From: an uncultured Acidaminococcus sp.
Lineage (GTDB): Bacteria > Bacillota > Negativicutes > Acidaminococcales > Acidaminococcaceae
Length of the DNA stretch: 50,839 nucleotides
Direction of reading: 5' to 3'
NCBI GenBank assembly: GCA_900538365.1
Contig: UPXT01000011.1
Coordinates: 1-50,839 of the forward strand
Shown: positions 16,077 through 24,899 of the stretch, one piece after another
Numbering within the stretch: the first letter of the stretch is position 1
How the letters are laid out: every line of letters begins with the position of its first letter
Notes under the pieces: generated by a model
Told to the model about the DNA's origin: nothing
Database searches by the model: none
The model's input: only the letters and a program-made list of their open reading frames with translations
Translations under genes and position numbers: made by a program

Positions 16077-17048
16077 TTATTCTTCGTCGGAGCTGCGCAG
16101 GTGAAGGCCCAGTTCCTCAATCTTGTTCTTGACTTCTTCCAAGGATTTGCTTCCGAGGTTACGGACGCAAATGAGCTCGTCTTCCGTCTTGTTGATGATA
16201 TCCTCTACCGTGTTGATGCCGGCCCGTCTGAGGCAGTTGTTGGAACGGACGGTGAGGTCCAGATCGTCAATGGACATCTGGAGCACGGACGATTTCGTTC
16301 CTTCCTCATCAGGTTTGCCACTTTCTTCGCTCCCCTGGATCTTGGGAACGTTGGTGGTCTTGAAGAGGGCCAGGTAGTTGATCAGGATTTCAGCAGCACT
16401 CGTCACGGCTTCATCCGGTCCCAAGCTGCCGTCGGTCCAAACTTCCAGGGTCAGGCGGTCATAGTTGGTGACGTTGCCGACACGGGTGTCGGTGACGCCA
16501 AACTTGACGCGCGTGATCGGGGAATAGATGGAGTCGACAGGAATGAATCCAATGGGCTGATCCTTGGATTTGTTCTTGTCAGCTGAGACGTAGCCGCGGC
16601 CGATATCGACATAGATTTCCATATTCAGGTTGGCGTTCTTGTCGAGGGTTGCAATGTGCAGCTCCGGATTCAGAACTTCCGTATCCTGGTCGGTAATGAT
16701 GTCGGCACCGGTCACTTCACCTTCGCCGGACTTCTTGATATAGAAAGTCTTGGGTTCGTAGGTGCCCTGGTCATCCAGGTTCACCTTGAAGCACAAGGCT
16801 TTGATGTTTAAAACGATATCTGCGACGTCTTCCCGTACCCCCTCGATGGTGGAGAACTCATGGAGCACACCATCGATCTTGATTCCCGTGACGGCCATGC
16901 CGGACAGGGAGGACAGGAGCACACGACGCAGGCTGTTGCCTAAGGTAATACCGTATCCACGTTCCAAAGGTTCCCAGACAAACTTTCCGTATCGTCCATC
17001 AGGGGAAATTTCGTCGATAACAAGGCTCGGTTTTTCAATTTCCTTCAT
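16077..17048 (-). CDS. rpoA: RNA polymerase subunit alpha
   Basis: The 323-residue alpha subunit initiates RNA polymerase assembly. The N-terminal dimerisation domain (about 1-235) has YGKFVWEPLERGYGITLGNS and LRRVLLSSLSG. A charged linker (about 236-255) leads to the C-terminal domain with VRSNNCLRRAGI and NLGSKSLEEV, which contacts UP elements and activators. The length is standard. It sits between rpsD and rplQ as usual. Confidence 0.98.
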   Translation of the reverse strand: MKEIEKPSLVIDEISPDGRYGKFVWEPLERGYGITLGNSLRRVLLSSLSGMAVTGIKIDGVLHEFSTIEGVREDVADIVLNIKALCFKVNLDDQGTYEPKTFYIKKSGEGEVTGADIITDQDTEVLNPELHIATLDKNANLNMEIYVDIGRGYVSADKNKSKDQPIGFIPVDSIYSPITRVKFGVTDTRVGNVTNYDRLTLEVWTDGSLGPDEAVTSAAEILINYLALFKTTNVPKIQGSEESGKPDEEGTKSSVLQMSIDDLDLTVRSNNCLRRAGINTVEDIINKTEDELICVRNLGSKSLEEVKNKIEELGLHLRSSDEE

Positions 17049-17111
17049 GCGGAAGCCTCCTTTTGCGCATTACCACAATACGCAGTATCTATTGTGGAGA
17101 ACAGTATAAGA

Positions 17112-17705
17112 TTACTTGGAGTACAGTTCGATGATGAGCTGTTCTTCGATAGGAACATCGATTTCATCACGAACAGGCAGACGGTCAACCTTTCCGCTGA
17201 GGTTCTGTCCATCTACAGAGATCCAAGCAGGAACAGCGCTCTTACCGAGGGTTTCTGCCATACCTTTGAAGTAAGCGGAGCTGCGGCTTCCTTCCATAAC
17301 GGAAACAACATCACCGGCTTTGACGAGCGCAGAAGGGATATCCAGGCGCTTGCCGTTTACGGCAATGTGACCATGGGTAACGAGCTGACGAGCCTGACGG
17401 CGCGTACGAGCAAGACCCAGACGGTACACAACGTTGTCCAGTCTGCGTTCCAGGAGGATCAGCAGGTTGGTACCAGCGATGCCTTCCATTTTCTTTGCTT
17501 TTTCATAGTAGCCGCGGAACTGTTTTTCCAGAATGCCATAGATGAACTTGGCTTTCTGTTTTTCAGCCAGCTGCATACCGTATTCGCTCTTCTTCTTGAA
17601 CTGACGTTTCGGCTGACGGTGGGATTCTTTCATCACACCGACGAAAGCCGGAGACATGCCCAAGGATCTGCATCTTTTCAGAACAGGAGTCTTATCAATA
17701 GCCAT
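17112..17705 (-). CDS. rpsD: 30S ribosomal protein uS4
   Basis: The 197-residue protein has an N-terminal region with only one Cys, so it is the zinc-free form, and the S4 RNA-binding domain from about residue 88 (LERRLDNVVYRLGLA, then RQARQLVTHGHI). In E. coli S4 represses the alpha operon by binding its mRNA. Its start is ATG with a GAGGTG site. Confidence 0.98.
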   Translation of the reverse strand: MAIDKTPVLKRCRSLGMSPAFVGVMKESHRQPKRQFKKKSEYGMQLAEKQKAKFIYGILEKQFRGYYEKAKKMEGIAGTNLLILLERRLDNVVYRLGLARTRRQARQLVTHGHIAVNGKRLDIPSALVKAGDVVSVMEGSRSSAYFKGMAETLGKSAVPAWISVDGQNLSGKVDRLPVRDEIDVPIEEQLIIELYSK

Positions 17706-17722
17706 CTAACACTTCACCTCCA

Positions 17723-18115
17723 TTATACTCTTCTGCGTTTAGGCGGACGGCAGCCGTTGTGCGGGATCGGAGTTACGTCCTTGATGGATTCAACTTCGAG
17801 ACCTGCGGCCTGCAGTGCACGGATTGCGGCTTCACGGCCAGCACCCGGGCCCTTGACGAAGACTTCGATTCTCTTCAGGCCATGTTCCATAGCGGCTTTA
17901 GCAGCCGTTTCGGCAGCCATCTGAGCTGCGAAGGGAGTGCTCTTACGGGAACCGCGGAAGCCCATGCCGCCTGCGGATGCCCAGCTGAGGACTGCACCGG
18001 TCGTATCGGAAATCGTTACGATGGTGTTATTAAAGGTGGAACGAATATGTGCCACACCAGCTTCAATGTTTTTGCTTACTTTCCGTTTGTTACGGACAAC
18101 TTTCTTACCAGCCAC
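17723..18115 (-). CDS. rpsK: 30S ribosomal protein uS11
   Basis: The 130-residue protein is uS11 of the 30S platform: AHIRSTFNNTIVTI, FRGSRKSTPFAAQ and the C-terminal NGCRPPKRRRV are diagnostic. The start codon is GTG at 18115, behind AAGGAGGG. Confidence 0.98.
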   Translation of the reverse strand: MAGKKVVRNKRKVSKNIEAGVAHIRSTFNNTIVTISDTTGAVLSWASAGGMGFRGSRKSTPFAAQMAAETAAKAAMEHGLKRIEVFVKGPGAGREAAIRALQAAGLEVESIKDVTPIPHNGCRPPKRRRV

Positions 18116-18136
18116 TCGTCTGATCCCTCCTTACGA

Positions 18137-18502
18137 TTATTTCTTCTTGCCGCCAACGTTCTTGGGGCCTTTGCGAGTACGGGCGTTGTTCTTGGTGTTC
18201 TGACCACGAACAGGCAGACCTGCTCTGTGGCGACGGCCACGATAGCAGCCAATTTCCACCAGACGCTTGATGTTCAGGGATTCCTCACGGCGGAGGTCAC
18301 CTTCTACTTTATATTCGTGGTCCAGGAGCTCACGAAGCTTTGCGATTTCAGCTTCCGTCAGGTCACGGACACGGGTATCCGGGTTGATCCCAGTCTTTTC
18401 CAGGATTTCGCGGGAAAGGGTCAGGCCAATACCGTAAATATACGGCAGAGCATATTCAACACGCTTATCTCTCGGCAAATCTACACCGGCGATACGAGCC
18501 AT
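18137..18502 (-). CDS. rpsM: 30S ribosomal protein uS13
   Basis: The 121 residues are those of uS13 in the 30S head: MARIAGVDLPRDKR, LTYIYGIG-like segment (ALPYIYGIG), and RGRRHRAGLPVRGQNTKNN with the basic tail reaching the P-site tRNA. It is the first gene of the alpha segment. Confidence 0.98.
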   Translation of the reverse strand: MARIAGVDLPRDKRVEYALPYIYGIGLTLSREILEKTGINPDTRVRDLTEAEIAKLRELLDHEYKVEGDLRREESLNIKRLVEIGCYRGRRHRAGLPVRGQNTKNNARTRKGPKNVGGKKK

Positions 18503-18521
18503 TATTCAAAGCACCTCCTTC

Positions 18522-18635
18522 TTAACCTTGTCTTTGTTTATGTTTCGGGTTTTCGCAAATGACCATAACGCGGCCTTTGCGCTTAATGATCTTGCATTTT
18601 TCGCAAATGCGTTTTACAGACGGTCTAACTTTCAT
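18522..18635 (-). CDS. rpmJ: 50S ribosomal protein bL36
   Basis: This 37-residue gene, absent from simple long-frame lists, lies between rpsM and infA. The protein starts MKVRPSVKRICEKCK and ends NPKHKQRQG. Cys11, Cys14, Cys27 and His32 make the zinc-binding (C+) form. It has an ATG with GAGGTTC 5-10 nt upstream. Confidence 0.96.
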   Translation of the reverse strand: MKVRPSVKRICEKCKIIKRKGRVMVICENPKHKQRQG

Positions 18636-18664
18636 TGTTGCTGAACCTCCTCTTGCCAATCCTC

Positions 18665-18883
18665 TTATTTAAACCGATAAGTAATCCGGCCCCGGTTGAG
18701 GTCATAAGGCGTCAGTTCGACAGTGACCTTGTCGCCAGGGAGGATCTTAATAAAGTTCATACGTATTTTGCCAGAAATGTGGGCAAGGATTTCGTGGTCA
18801 TTTTCCAGTTTGACCCGGAACATGGCATTAGGCAGGGATTCAAGGACCGTACCTTCTACTTCAATAGCATCTTGTTTCGACAC
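18665..18883 (-). CDS. infA: Translation initiation factor IF-1
   Basis: The 72-residue S1-fold factor occupies the A site of the 30S subunit during initiation. SKQDAIEVEGTVLESLPNAM, HISGKIRMNFIKILPGD and GRITYRFK are typical. It starts with GTG at 18883 behind AAGGAGG. In many Firmicutes map precedes infA; here adk does, with only a 12-nt gap. Confidence 0.98.
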   Translation of the reverse strand: MSKQDAIEVEGTVLESLPNAMFRVKLENDHEILAHISGKIRMNFIKILPGDKVTVELTPYDLNRGRITYRFK

Positions 18884-18895
18884 AATCCTGCCTCC

Positions 18896-19543
18896 TTACT
18901 TACCCTTTACAGCCTTGACAACGTCAGCATAGACCTTGTCAATGGGCTGGGTGCCATCGATTTCCTTGTACACGCCGGCAGCTTTGTAATACGCAATCAG
19001 AGGAGCTGTTTGGCTATGATACGCTTCCAAACGTTTCTTTACAGTCGTTTCCTTGTCATCATCCCGCTGGTAGAGAGATCCACCGCATTTGTCACAGACA
19101 TTCTCCTTTTTGGGAGGATTGAAGGCAACATGGAAGGTTGCGCCACAGGCCTTGCAGATGCGGCGGCCCGTTACGCGGCTGACAAGGTCGGCGTCGGGAA
19201 CAGCAATGTTCACAGCGGCGTCAAGCTCGATCTTGAGGTCCTTCAGGATGTCATCAAGAGCAGCAGCCTGTTCCTTCGTGCGTGGGAATCCATCCAGGAT
19301 GAATCCTTTGACACAGTCCGGCTGGCTCAGGCGTTCCCGTACGATTCCAATGGTGACTTCGTCGGGCACCAGTCCGCCGGCGTCCATATATTTCTTGGCT
19401 TCCTTGCCCAGTTCCGTTCCATTTTTCACAGCCGCACGGAACATATCTCCCGTGGAAATATGGGGAATTGGGAAGTCGGCAACTAATTTTTCTGCTTGGG
19501 TTCCCTTGCCTGCGCCGGGAGGTCCCATTAAAAGAATATGCAT
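18896..19543 (-). CDS. adk: Adenylate kinase
   Basis: Adk interconverts ATP, AMP and ADP. The 215 residues begin with the P-loop GPPGAGKGTQ (7-16; K13) and include DGFPRTKEQA. The long LID (about 125-160) carries two CxxC pairs (CKAC and CDKC), so it is the zinc-binding form common in Firmicutes. It follows secY by 10 nt. Confidence 0.98.
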   Translation of the reverse strand: MHILLMGPPGAGKGTQAEKLVADFPIPHISTGDMFRAAVKNGTELGKEAKKYMDAGGLVPDEVTIGIVRERLSQPDCVKGFILDGFPRTKEQAAALDDILKDLKIELDAAVNIAVPDADLVSRVTGRRICKACGATFHVAFNPPKKENVCDKCGGSLYQRDDDKETTVKKRLEAYHSQTAPLIAYYKAAGVYKEIDGTQPIDKVYADVVKAVKGK

Positions 19544-19553
19544 ATTTTCTCTC

Positions 19554-20810
19554 CTATTTCATGAAGCCTTGGTAATGACGCATCAGTACCATGGATTCAA
19601 CCTGCTTCATCGTATCGAGGGCAACACCAACAACGATGAGGAGTGCCGTACCGCCAAAGTAGATGCCGGAGATTCCCGTCAACCACACGATGAGGTTTGG
19701 CATCACCGCAATGAAGGCGAGGAATACGGCCCCTGCCAAGGTGATCCTGTTCATGATCTTATCAAGGTAAGCAATGGTCGGCTTGCCAGGGCGAAGGCCC
19801 GGAATGAACCCACCGTACTTCTTGATGTTGTCACACATCTCAGGGATGTTGAGGCTTACTGCCGTATAGAAGTAAGTAAAGAACAGGATGAGCAGTACGT
19901 ACAGTGTTGTCTGCAGCGGAGTGCCCCACTGGAGGTAGCTGGCTACCTTCTGCACCCAGGGAACCTGGATAAACTGGGCAATCGTTACAGGAAACATCAA
20001 TACGGAAGAGGCGAAGATGATAGGCATGACACCGGCTTGGTTAACCTTAAGCGGAATATAGGTCGTATGGCCACCGTACATCTTGCGCCCAACAACACGC
20101 TTGGCGTACTGGACAGGAATCTTGCGGTAAGCGACGGTGATCGCTACGACAAACATCACCATAAGTACAGCCAGGACAGCGAAAATCAGGAGATTGAAGA
20201 TGTTGATGGTTCCGGCTTGTAAGTACCGATACATAACGGCCATTCCACTCGGAAGCCTTGAAATGATACCAGCGAAAATGATCAGCGAGATCCCGTTTCC
20301 GATCCCTCGCGCCGTAATCTGCTCACCGATCCACATGAGAAGGATCGTGCCTGCCGTCAGGGAGACGACAATGGTGAGGTAGGAGAAGAAGGTCGGGTTA
20401 TTAACGGCAACGCGGAGGCCATACGCCATGCCGATTGCCTGGATCACACCAAGGACCACTGCTGCGTAGCGGTTGATCTTATTGATCTTCTTGGCGCCCT
20501 CTGCTCCTTCCTTGGACCATTCTTCCAAGGTCGGGATGACCACGGTCAAAAGCTGAGTGATGATCGACGCATTGATATAAGGAGTAATGCTCATAGCAAA
20601 TATTGAGAATTTGCTGAGTGCGCCGCCGGAGAACAAGTCGAGCAGCCCGAACAGGTTCCCATTATTGAAAAGCTGTTCGATCATGGCTGCATTGACCCCC
20701 GGAACGGGGATTTGCGTTCCAGCCCTGAATACTATGAACATCGCAAGTGTAAAAGACAACTTCTTTCGGAGTTCTGTAGCCTGCATCAGGTTATCAAGGG
20801 CTGAAGCCAA
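19554..20810 (-). CDS. secY: Protein translocase subunit SecY
   Basis: SecY forms the inner-membrane protein-conducting channel. The 418-residue protein has about ten membrane helices and the family segments IPVPGVNA (about 31-38) and GGFIPGLRPGKPT. The start is TTG at 20810, placed directly after the rplO TAA with no gap. An ATG eight codons further in would remove the conserved N-terminal helix, so TTG is preferred; GAGGTG within the rplO end serves as ribosome site. Confidence 0.96.
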   Translation of the reverse strand: MASALDNLMQATELRKKLSFTLAMFIVFRAGTQIPVPGVNAAMIEQLFNNGNLFGLLDLFSGGALSKFSIFAMSITPYINASIITQLLTVVIPTLEEWSKEGAEGAKKINKINRYAAVVLGVIQAIGMAYGLRVAVNNPTFFSYLTIVVSLTAGTILLMWIGEQITARGIGNGISLIIFAGIISRLPSGMAVMYRYLQAGTINIFNLLIFAVLAVLMVMFVVAITVAYRKIPVQYAKRVVGRKMYGGHTTYIPLKVNQAGVMPIIFASSVLMFPVTIAQFIQVPWVQKVASYLQWGTPLQTTLYVLLILFFTYFYTAVSLNIPEMCDNIKKYGGFIPGLRPGKPTIAYLDKIMNRITLAGAVFLAFIAVMPNLIVWLTGISGIYFGGTALLIVVGVALDTMKQVESMVLMRHYQGFMK

Positions 20811-21251
20811 TTAGATCACCTCTACTTTACCGCCGGCAGCAACGATCTTTTCCTCTGCGGTCTTGCTGAAGCCACAAGCCTTGACGGTGAGCTTCTTCGT
20901 AAGTTCGCCGTTACCGAGGATGCGGATACCGTCGCGAACGTTCTTGACGATACCTTCTTCGATAAGGGATACAGGATCGACCACTGCGCCGTCGTCAAAG
21001 CGATTCAGTTCCTCGACATTTACAACGGTGTAATGAGCGCCGAATTTATTGTAGAAACCGCGTTTCGGCAGACGCAGGTATAACGGCTTCTGGCCACCTT
21101 CGAATCCAGGACGTTTTACCCCGCCACTACGGGATTTCTGACCTTTTTGGCCTTTACCGGATGTCTTGCCCAGTCCGGAACCAAGACCACGGCCAACACG
21201 GACGCGGGATTTCTTGGAGCCAGGAGCGGGTGCTAATTCATGCAGATACAT
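20811..21251 (-). CDS. rplO: 50S ribosomal protein uL15
   Basis: The 146-residue protein is uL15: ELAPAPGSKKSRVRVGRG, GKTSGKGQKGQKSRSG and GFEGGQ(K)PLYLRLPKRGF are characteristic. It lies between rpmD and secY, and its stop codon abuts the secY start. Confidence 0.98.
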   Translation of the reverse strand: MYLHELAPAPGSKKSRVRVGRGLGSGLGKTSGKGQKGQKSRSGGVKRPGFEGGQKPLYLRLPKRGFYNKFGAHYTVVNVEELNRFDDGAVVDPVSLIEEGIVKNVRDGIRILGNGELTKKLTVKACGFSKTAEEKIVAAGGKVEVI

Positions 21252-21263
21252 CGCAAGCCCTCC

Positions 21264-21449
21264 TTAAGCCTTGACTTCTTCGACTTCAACAAGATGTGCG
21301 ACCTTGTGGAGCATGCCACGGAGGGAAGCACTATCTTCTTTTACAACACTGGTACGGATCTTACCCAAGCCCAGGGCCTTAACGGTTGCGCGCTGGTCTT
21401 TCGGATAACCAATCAAGCTACGGGTAAGCGTGATTTTAACTTGTGCCAT
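21264..21449 (-). CDS. rpmD: 50S ribosomal protein uL30
   Basis: The 61-residue protein matches uL30 in length and sequence (VKITLTRSLIGYPKDQRATV, then LGLGKI and a HLVEVEEV end). It is the short bacterial form, in its usual place between rpsE and rplO. Confidence 0.97.
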   Translation of the reverse strand: MAQVKITLTRSLIGYPKDQRATVKALGLGKIRTSVVKEDSASLRGMLHKVAHLVEVEEVKA

Positions 21450-21462
21450 CTCGCTGTCCTCC

Positions 21463-21963
21463 TTAGCCTAACAATTCTTCTACAGTCTTACCGCGCAGGG
21501 CAGCAACATCTGCAGCATTTTTCAGGAGCTTCAGGCCTTCCAGCGTTGCACGAACAACGTTGTTCGGGTTGGAAGTTCCCTGGGATTTGGTGAGGATGTC
21601 TTTGACACCAGCCAGTTCCAGGACGGCACGGACGGGGCCGCCGGCGATAACACCGGTACCAGGGGCAGCCGGTTTCAGAAGGACGCGGCCAGCACCAAAG
21701 ATGCCGATGATTTCATGAGTAATGGTGGAGCCCTTCATCGGAACCGTGATAAGGTTCTTCTTGGCATCTTCCACACCCTTCCGGATGGCTTCAGGCACTT
21801 CGGCAGCTTTGCCCATGCCCATGCCAACTTTGCCATTTTCGTCACCGACAACAACCAAAGCAGAGAAGGAGAAACGACGTCCGCCTTTGACGACTTTAGC
21901 TACGCGGTTAATGAAGACGACTCTTTCTTTGAAGCCGTCATCTTGTTTTTCAAAATTAGCCAC
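21463..21963 (-). CDS. rpsE: 30S ribosomal protein uS5
   Basis: The 166-residue uS5 has VVFINRVAKVVKGGRRFSFS, then GKVGMGMGKAAEVPEA and a C-terminal TVEELLG. It acts in decoding fidelity at the mRNA entry side. The start is GTG at 21963. Confidence 0.98.
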   Translation of the reverse strand: MANFEKQDDGFKERVVFINRVAKVVKGGRRFSFSALVVVGDENGKVGMGMGKAAEVPEAIRKGVEDAKKNLITVPMKGSTITHEIIGIFGAGRVLLKPAAPGTGVIAGGPVRAVLELAGVKDILTKSQGTSNPNNVVRATLEGLKLLKNAADVAALRGKTVEELLG

Positions 21964-21981
21964 TTAAATGTCCTCCCTCTG

Positions 21982-22344
21982 TTAAAATTCCAGGCCAGCT
22001 TCGCGAGCAGCTTCTGCAAGAGCAGCTACACGGCCATGGTACAGGTAACCACCGCGGTCAAACACAACGGTCTTGATCCCTTTTTCAAGGGCTTTCTTGG
22101 CGATTTCAGCACCAACAACCTTGGCTGCTTCGATGTTGCCGCCGTAGTTTTCTTTGTTGGCCTTTTCAACCGTGGAAGCAGCGACGAGGGTTTCGCCGGT
22201 TTCATCGTTGATGATCTGAGCATAGATGTTGCTCAGGGAGCGATATACGTTAAAACGGGGTCTTTCAGCAGTACCCACAATATTTCTGCGCATGCGCACG
22301 TGACGTTTCTGACGTGCAGCGTTCTTATCTTTCTTGTTCAGCAA
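21982..22344 (-). CDS. rplR: 50S ribosomal protein uL18
   Basis: uL18 binds 5S rRNA. The frame opens at a GTG (22353), but that codon overlaps the ribosome site GGAG. The TTG at 22344, 8 nt after GGAG, gives a 120-residue protein beginning MLNKKDKNAARQKRHVR, which aligns with the family start, so I use TTG. The GTAERPRFNVYRS segment and the GGYLYHGRVAALAEAAREAG end are typical. Confidence 0.95.
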   Translation of the reverse strand: MLNKKDKNAARQKRHVRMRRNIVGTAERPRFNVYRSLSNIYAQIINDETGETLVAASTVEKANKENYGGNIEAAKVVGAEIAKKALEKGIKTVVFDRGGYLYHGRVAALAEAAREAGLEF

Positions 22345-22369
22345 GAGATTCACTCCTTCCTTCTAGAAA

Positions 22370-22918
22370 TTACTTCTTGCCTTTGGCGCCCGCTTTACCA
22401 ACCTTGCGGATGATATGTTCGCCAACGTAACGGATACCCTTGCCTTTATAAGGTTCAGGAGCACGCAGGCTGCGGATTTCAGCGGCAACAGCACCCACTT
22501 TTTCCTTGTCGATACCGGATACGACGATCTGGCTCGGACCAGGAACATCAAAGGTGATGCCTTCGGGCGGTTCCATGACGCAGGGATGGGAGAAGCCGAG
22601 CGTAAAGCTGATGGCCTTGCCCTGTTTAGCAACACGGTAACCAACACCCTGAATTTCCAGGCTCTTGGAATAGCCTTCCGTAACACCGATGATCATGTTG
22701 TTGATCAGGGTACGGGACAGGCCGTGGAGAGAGCGATGGGTCTTATCATCGCTGGGGCGGCTCACGGTGATGATGCCGTCTTTGAGTTCCACGCTAATTT
22801 CTTTGTTGATCTGGCGGGAAAGTTCGCCTTTCGGTCCCTTGACGGTGACCAGATTATCGTTCACGGTTACCGTAACCTTATCAGGGACGGTAATCGGATT
22901 CTTACCAATTCTTGACAC
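22370..22918 (-). CDS. rplF: 50S ribosomal protein uL6
   Basis: The 182-residue uL6 has two related domains and the family signature near the C-terminus (PEPYKGKGIRYVGE). It starts with GTG at 22918 behind GGAGGTGC. It stabilises the factor-binding region of the 50S subunit. Confidence 0.98.
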   Translation of the reverse strand: MSRIGKNPITVPDKVTVTVNDNLVTVKGPKGELSRQINKEISVELKDGIITVSRPSDDKTHRSLHGLSRTLINNMIIGVTEGYSKSLEIQGVGYRVAKQGKAISFTLGFSHPCVMEPPEGITFDVPGPSQIVVSGIDKEKVGAVAAEIRSLRAPEPYKGKGIRYVGEHIIRKVGKAGAKGKK

Positions 22919-22947
22919 TTATAAGCACCTCCGGTCCTAGGATGATC

Positions 22948-23346
22948 TTACCAAACGTAAGCGATGACTTCGCCGCCAAGTCCAGCCTTGCGGGCAGCCT
23001 TGTCGGTCATCATGCCCTTGCTGGTGGAGATAACAGCGATCCCCAGGCCACCCAGTACGCGAGGCAGCTGGTCTTTCTGGGAGTAAACCCGGAGGCCGGG
23101 TTTGGAGATACGTTTAATGCCGGAAATAACATGTTCCTTGTTCGGACCATATTTCAGAAGTACGCGGATCACATCTTGATGCTTTCCGGGAACGACTTCG
23201 AAATCTTTAATGAAACCTTCGTTCTTCAAAATCTCTGCAATGGCAGTCTTGATTTTGGAACAGGGGATTTCAACTTTATCGTGATGAACCGAGTTTGCAT
23301 TACGGATGCGCGTAAGCATATCGGCAATCGGATCAGTCATAGTCAT
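22948..23346 (-). CDS. rpsH: 30S ribosomal protein uS8
   Basis: The 132-residue uS8 has TDPIADMLTRIRNAN at the start and STSKGMMTDKAARKAGLGGE at the end. Two ATGs are in frame (23346 and 23340); the first is 10 nt from GGAGG and is preferred. In E. coli S8 controls the spc operon by binding mRNA. Confidence 0.98.
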   Translation of the reverse strand: MTMTDPIADMLTRIRNANSVHHDKVEIPCSKIKTAIAEILKNEGFIKDFEVVPGKHQDVIRVLLKYGPNKEHVISGIKRISKPGLRVYSQKDQLPRVLGGLGIAVISTSKGMMTDKAARKAGLGGEVIAYVW

Positions 23347-23378
23347 TTGCGAATATCCTCCTTCCTGAATTTGCGCTC

Positions 23379-23564
23379 TTACCAGCTTGCTTTTTTAACA
23401 CCGGGGATAGCGCCTTCATAAGCGTATTTCCGGAAGCAGATACGGCAAATGCCGAACTTGCGCATGTAAGCGTGCGGTCTGCCACAAATCTTGCAGCGGT
23501 TATATTGACGAACCTTGAACTTAGGTTCCGCTTTCCATTTCTCAATCAATGCGGTCTTTGCCAC
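23379..23564 (-). CDS. rpsZ: 30S ribosomal protein uS14, zinc-binding type Z
   Basis: The 61-residue uS14 has two CxxC pairs (CKICGRPHAY and CRICFRKYAY), so it is the short zinc form typical of Firmicutes rather than the long form. It starts with GTG at 23564, directly behind AGGAGGAG. Confidence 0.97.
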   Translation of the reverse strand: MAKTALIEKWKAEPKFKVRQYNRCKICGRPHAYMRKFGICRICFRKYAYEGAIPGVKKASW

Positions 23565-23578
23565 GGTTTTACTCCTCC

Positions 23579-24121
23579 TTACGCACTGAACGGCATACCG
23601 AGCAGTCTCAAGAGCTCTCTGCCTTCTTCGTCACTCTTAGCCGTCGTAACGATGATTACGTCCATGCCGCGGACTTTATCAACCTTATCATAGTCGATTT
23701 CCGGGAAAATCAGCTGTTCCTTGAGGCCGATGGAGTAGTTGCCACGACCGTCAAAGGACTGGGGATTGACACCACGGAAGTCACGGACTCGAGGAAGAGC
23801 GATGTTCATGAATTTATCAAGGAATTCATACATGCGGCTGCCGCGGAGCGTAACCTTGACACCAATCGGCATGCCTTCACGCAGTTTGAAAGCAGCGATG
23901 GATTTCTTGGCTTTCGTGATGAGAGGTTTTTGGCCGGAAATAACGGTCAGGTCCTCAACTGCGGAATCGATGGCTTTGCTGTTGGTGACAGCATCGCCGC
24001 AGCCAATGTTGATGACAACTTTTTCCAGTTTCGGAAGTTCGTTGACATTCTTATAATTGAACTTTTCCATTAAGCCTTTGCAGACTTCGGAAGTATATTT
24101 TTCTTGCAATCTGGTTGCCAT
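23579..24121 (-). CDS. rplE: 50S ribosomal protein uL5
   Basis: The 180-residue uL5 binds 5S rRNA and touches P-site tRNA. ISGQKPLITKAKKSIAAFKL and GRGNYSIGLKEQLIFPE are diagnostic. It has an ATG start with GGAGGAG upstream. Confidence 0.98.
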   Translation of the reverse strand: MATRLQEKYTSEVCKGLMEKFNYKNVNELPKLEKVVINIGCGDAVTNSKAIDSAVEDLTVISGQKPLITKAKKSIAAFKLREGMPIGVKVTLRGSRMYEFLDKFMNIALPRVRDFRGVNPQSFDGRGNYSIGLKEQLIFPEIDYDKVDKVRGMDVIIVTTAKSDEEGRELLRLLGMPFSA

Positions 24122-24141
24122 TTGTTCTCCTCCTTCCCGTA

Positions 24142-24462
24142 TTATTTATCGATGACTTCGCCGCATTTCTTGCAAGCTCTGGCGAATCCGTCACCAACAG
24201 CCACTTTCTTAATACGGGTCGGTTTCTTGCAGGCCGGGCAGACAATCATGACGTTGGAAGAGGAAATCGGGGATTCCTTTTCCACAATGCCGCCCTGCGG
24301 GTTTTTCTGGCTCGGTTTGCTGTGGCGCTTCACAACGCTGACGCCTTCAACGGTAACTTTGCCTTTTTTAGGGAAAGCCGCTACGACTTTGCCTTCCTTG
24401 CCTTTATCTTTGCCGGCGAGTACCACAACGGTATCGCCTTTTCTTACGTGTAATTTGGTCAT
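24142..24462 (-). CDS. rplX: 50S ribosomal protein uL24
   Basis: The 106-residue uL24 has an N-terminal KOW motif (VRKGDTVVVLAGKDKGKEGK) and a C-terminal zinc-type CPAC...CKKC pair. It helps start assembly of the 50S subunit. Confidence 0.97.
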   Translation of the reverse strand: MTKLHVRKGDTVVVLAGKDKGKEGKVVAAFPKKGKVTVEGVSVVKRHSKPSQKNPQGGIVEKESPISSSNVMIVCPACKKPTRIKKVAVGDGFARACKKCGEVIDK

Positions 24463-24480
24463 GTTCGCGATACCTCCTTC

Positions 24481-24849
24481 TTAGAGTACTTCCGGGGCCA
24501 GGGAAATGATCTTCATGTAATCTTTTTCACGAAGTTCACGTGCAACTGGTCCAAAAATACGAGTGCCCACAGGGCTCTTGTCGTCTTTGATCACGACAGC
24601 TGCGTTTTCGTCGAAACGAATGTAGGAACCGTCAGCACGGCGGGTGCCTTTAACGGAACGGACGACAACAGCCTTTACAACTTGACCTTTTTGGACAACG
24701 CCACCGGGTGTTGCATCCTTAACAGCAGCTACAATCACATCACCGATATTGGCGTATCTACGATAAGAACCGCCCAATACGCGGATACACATAATCTTCT
24801 TGGCACCGGTATTGTCGCCAACATTCAGCACCGTCTGTTGTTGAATCAT
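24481..24849 (-). CDS. rplN: 50S ribosomal protein uL14
   Basis: The 122-residue uL14 begins MIQQQTVLNVGDNTGAKK and ends ISLAPEVL, with the invariant GTRIFGPVAREL segment. It lies at the subunit interface. Confidence 0.98.
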   Translation of the reverse strand: MIQQQTVLNVGDNTGAKKIMCIRVLGGSYRRYANIGDVIVAAVKDATPGGVVQKGQVVKAVVVRSVKGTRRADGSYIRFDENAAVVIKDDKSPVGTRIFGPVARELREKDYMKIISLAPEVL

Positions 24850-24899
24850 GGTTTACCTCCCTTGCTGAGCAAGACAGCCCAGCAGTCTATCAGTCAATC

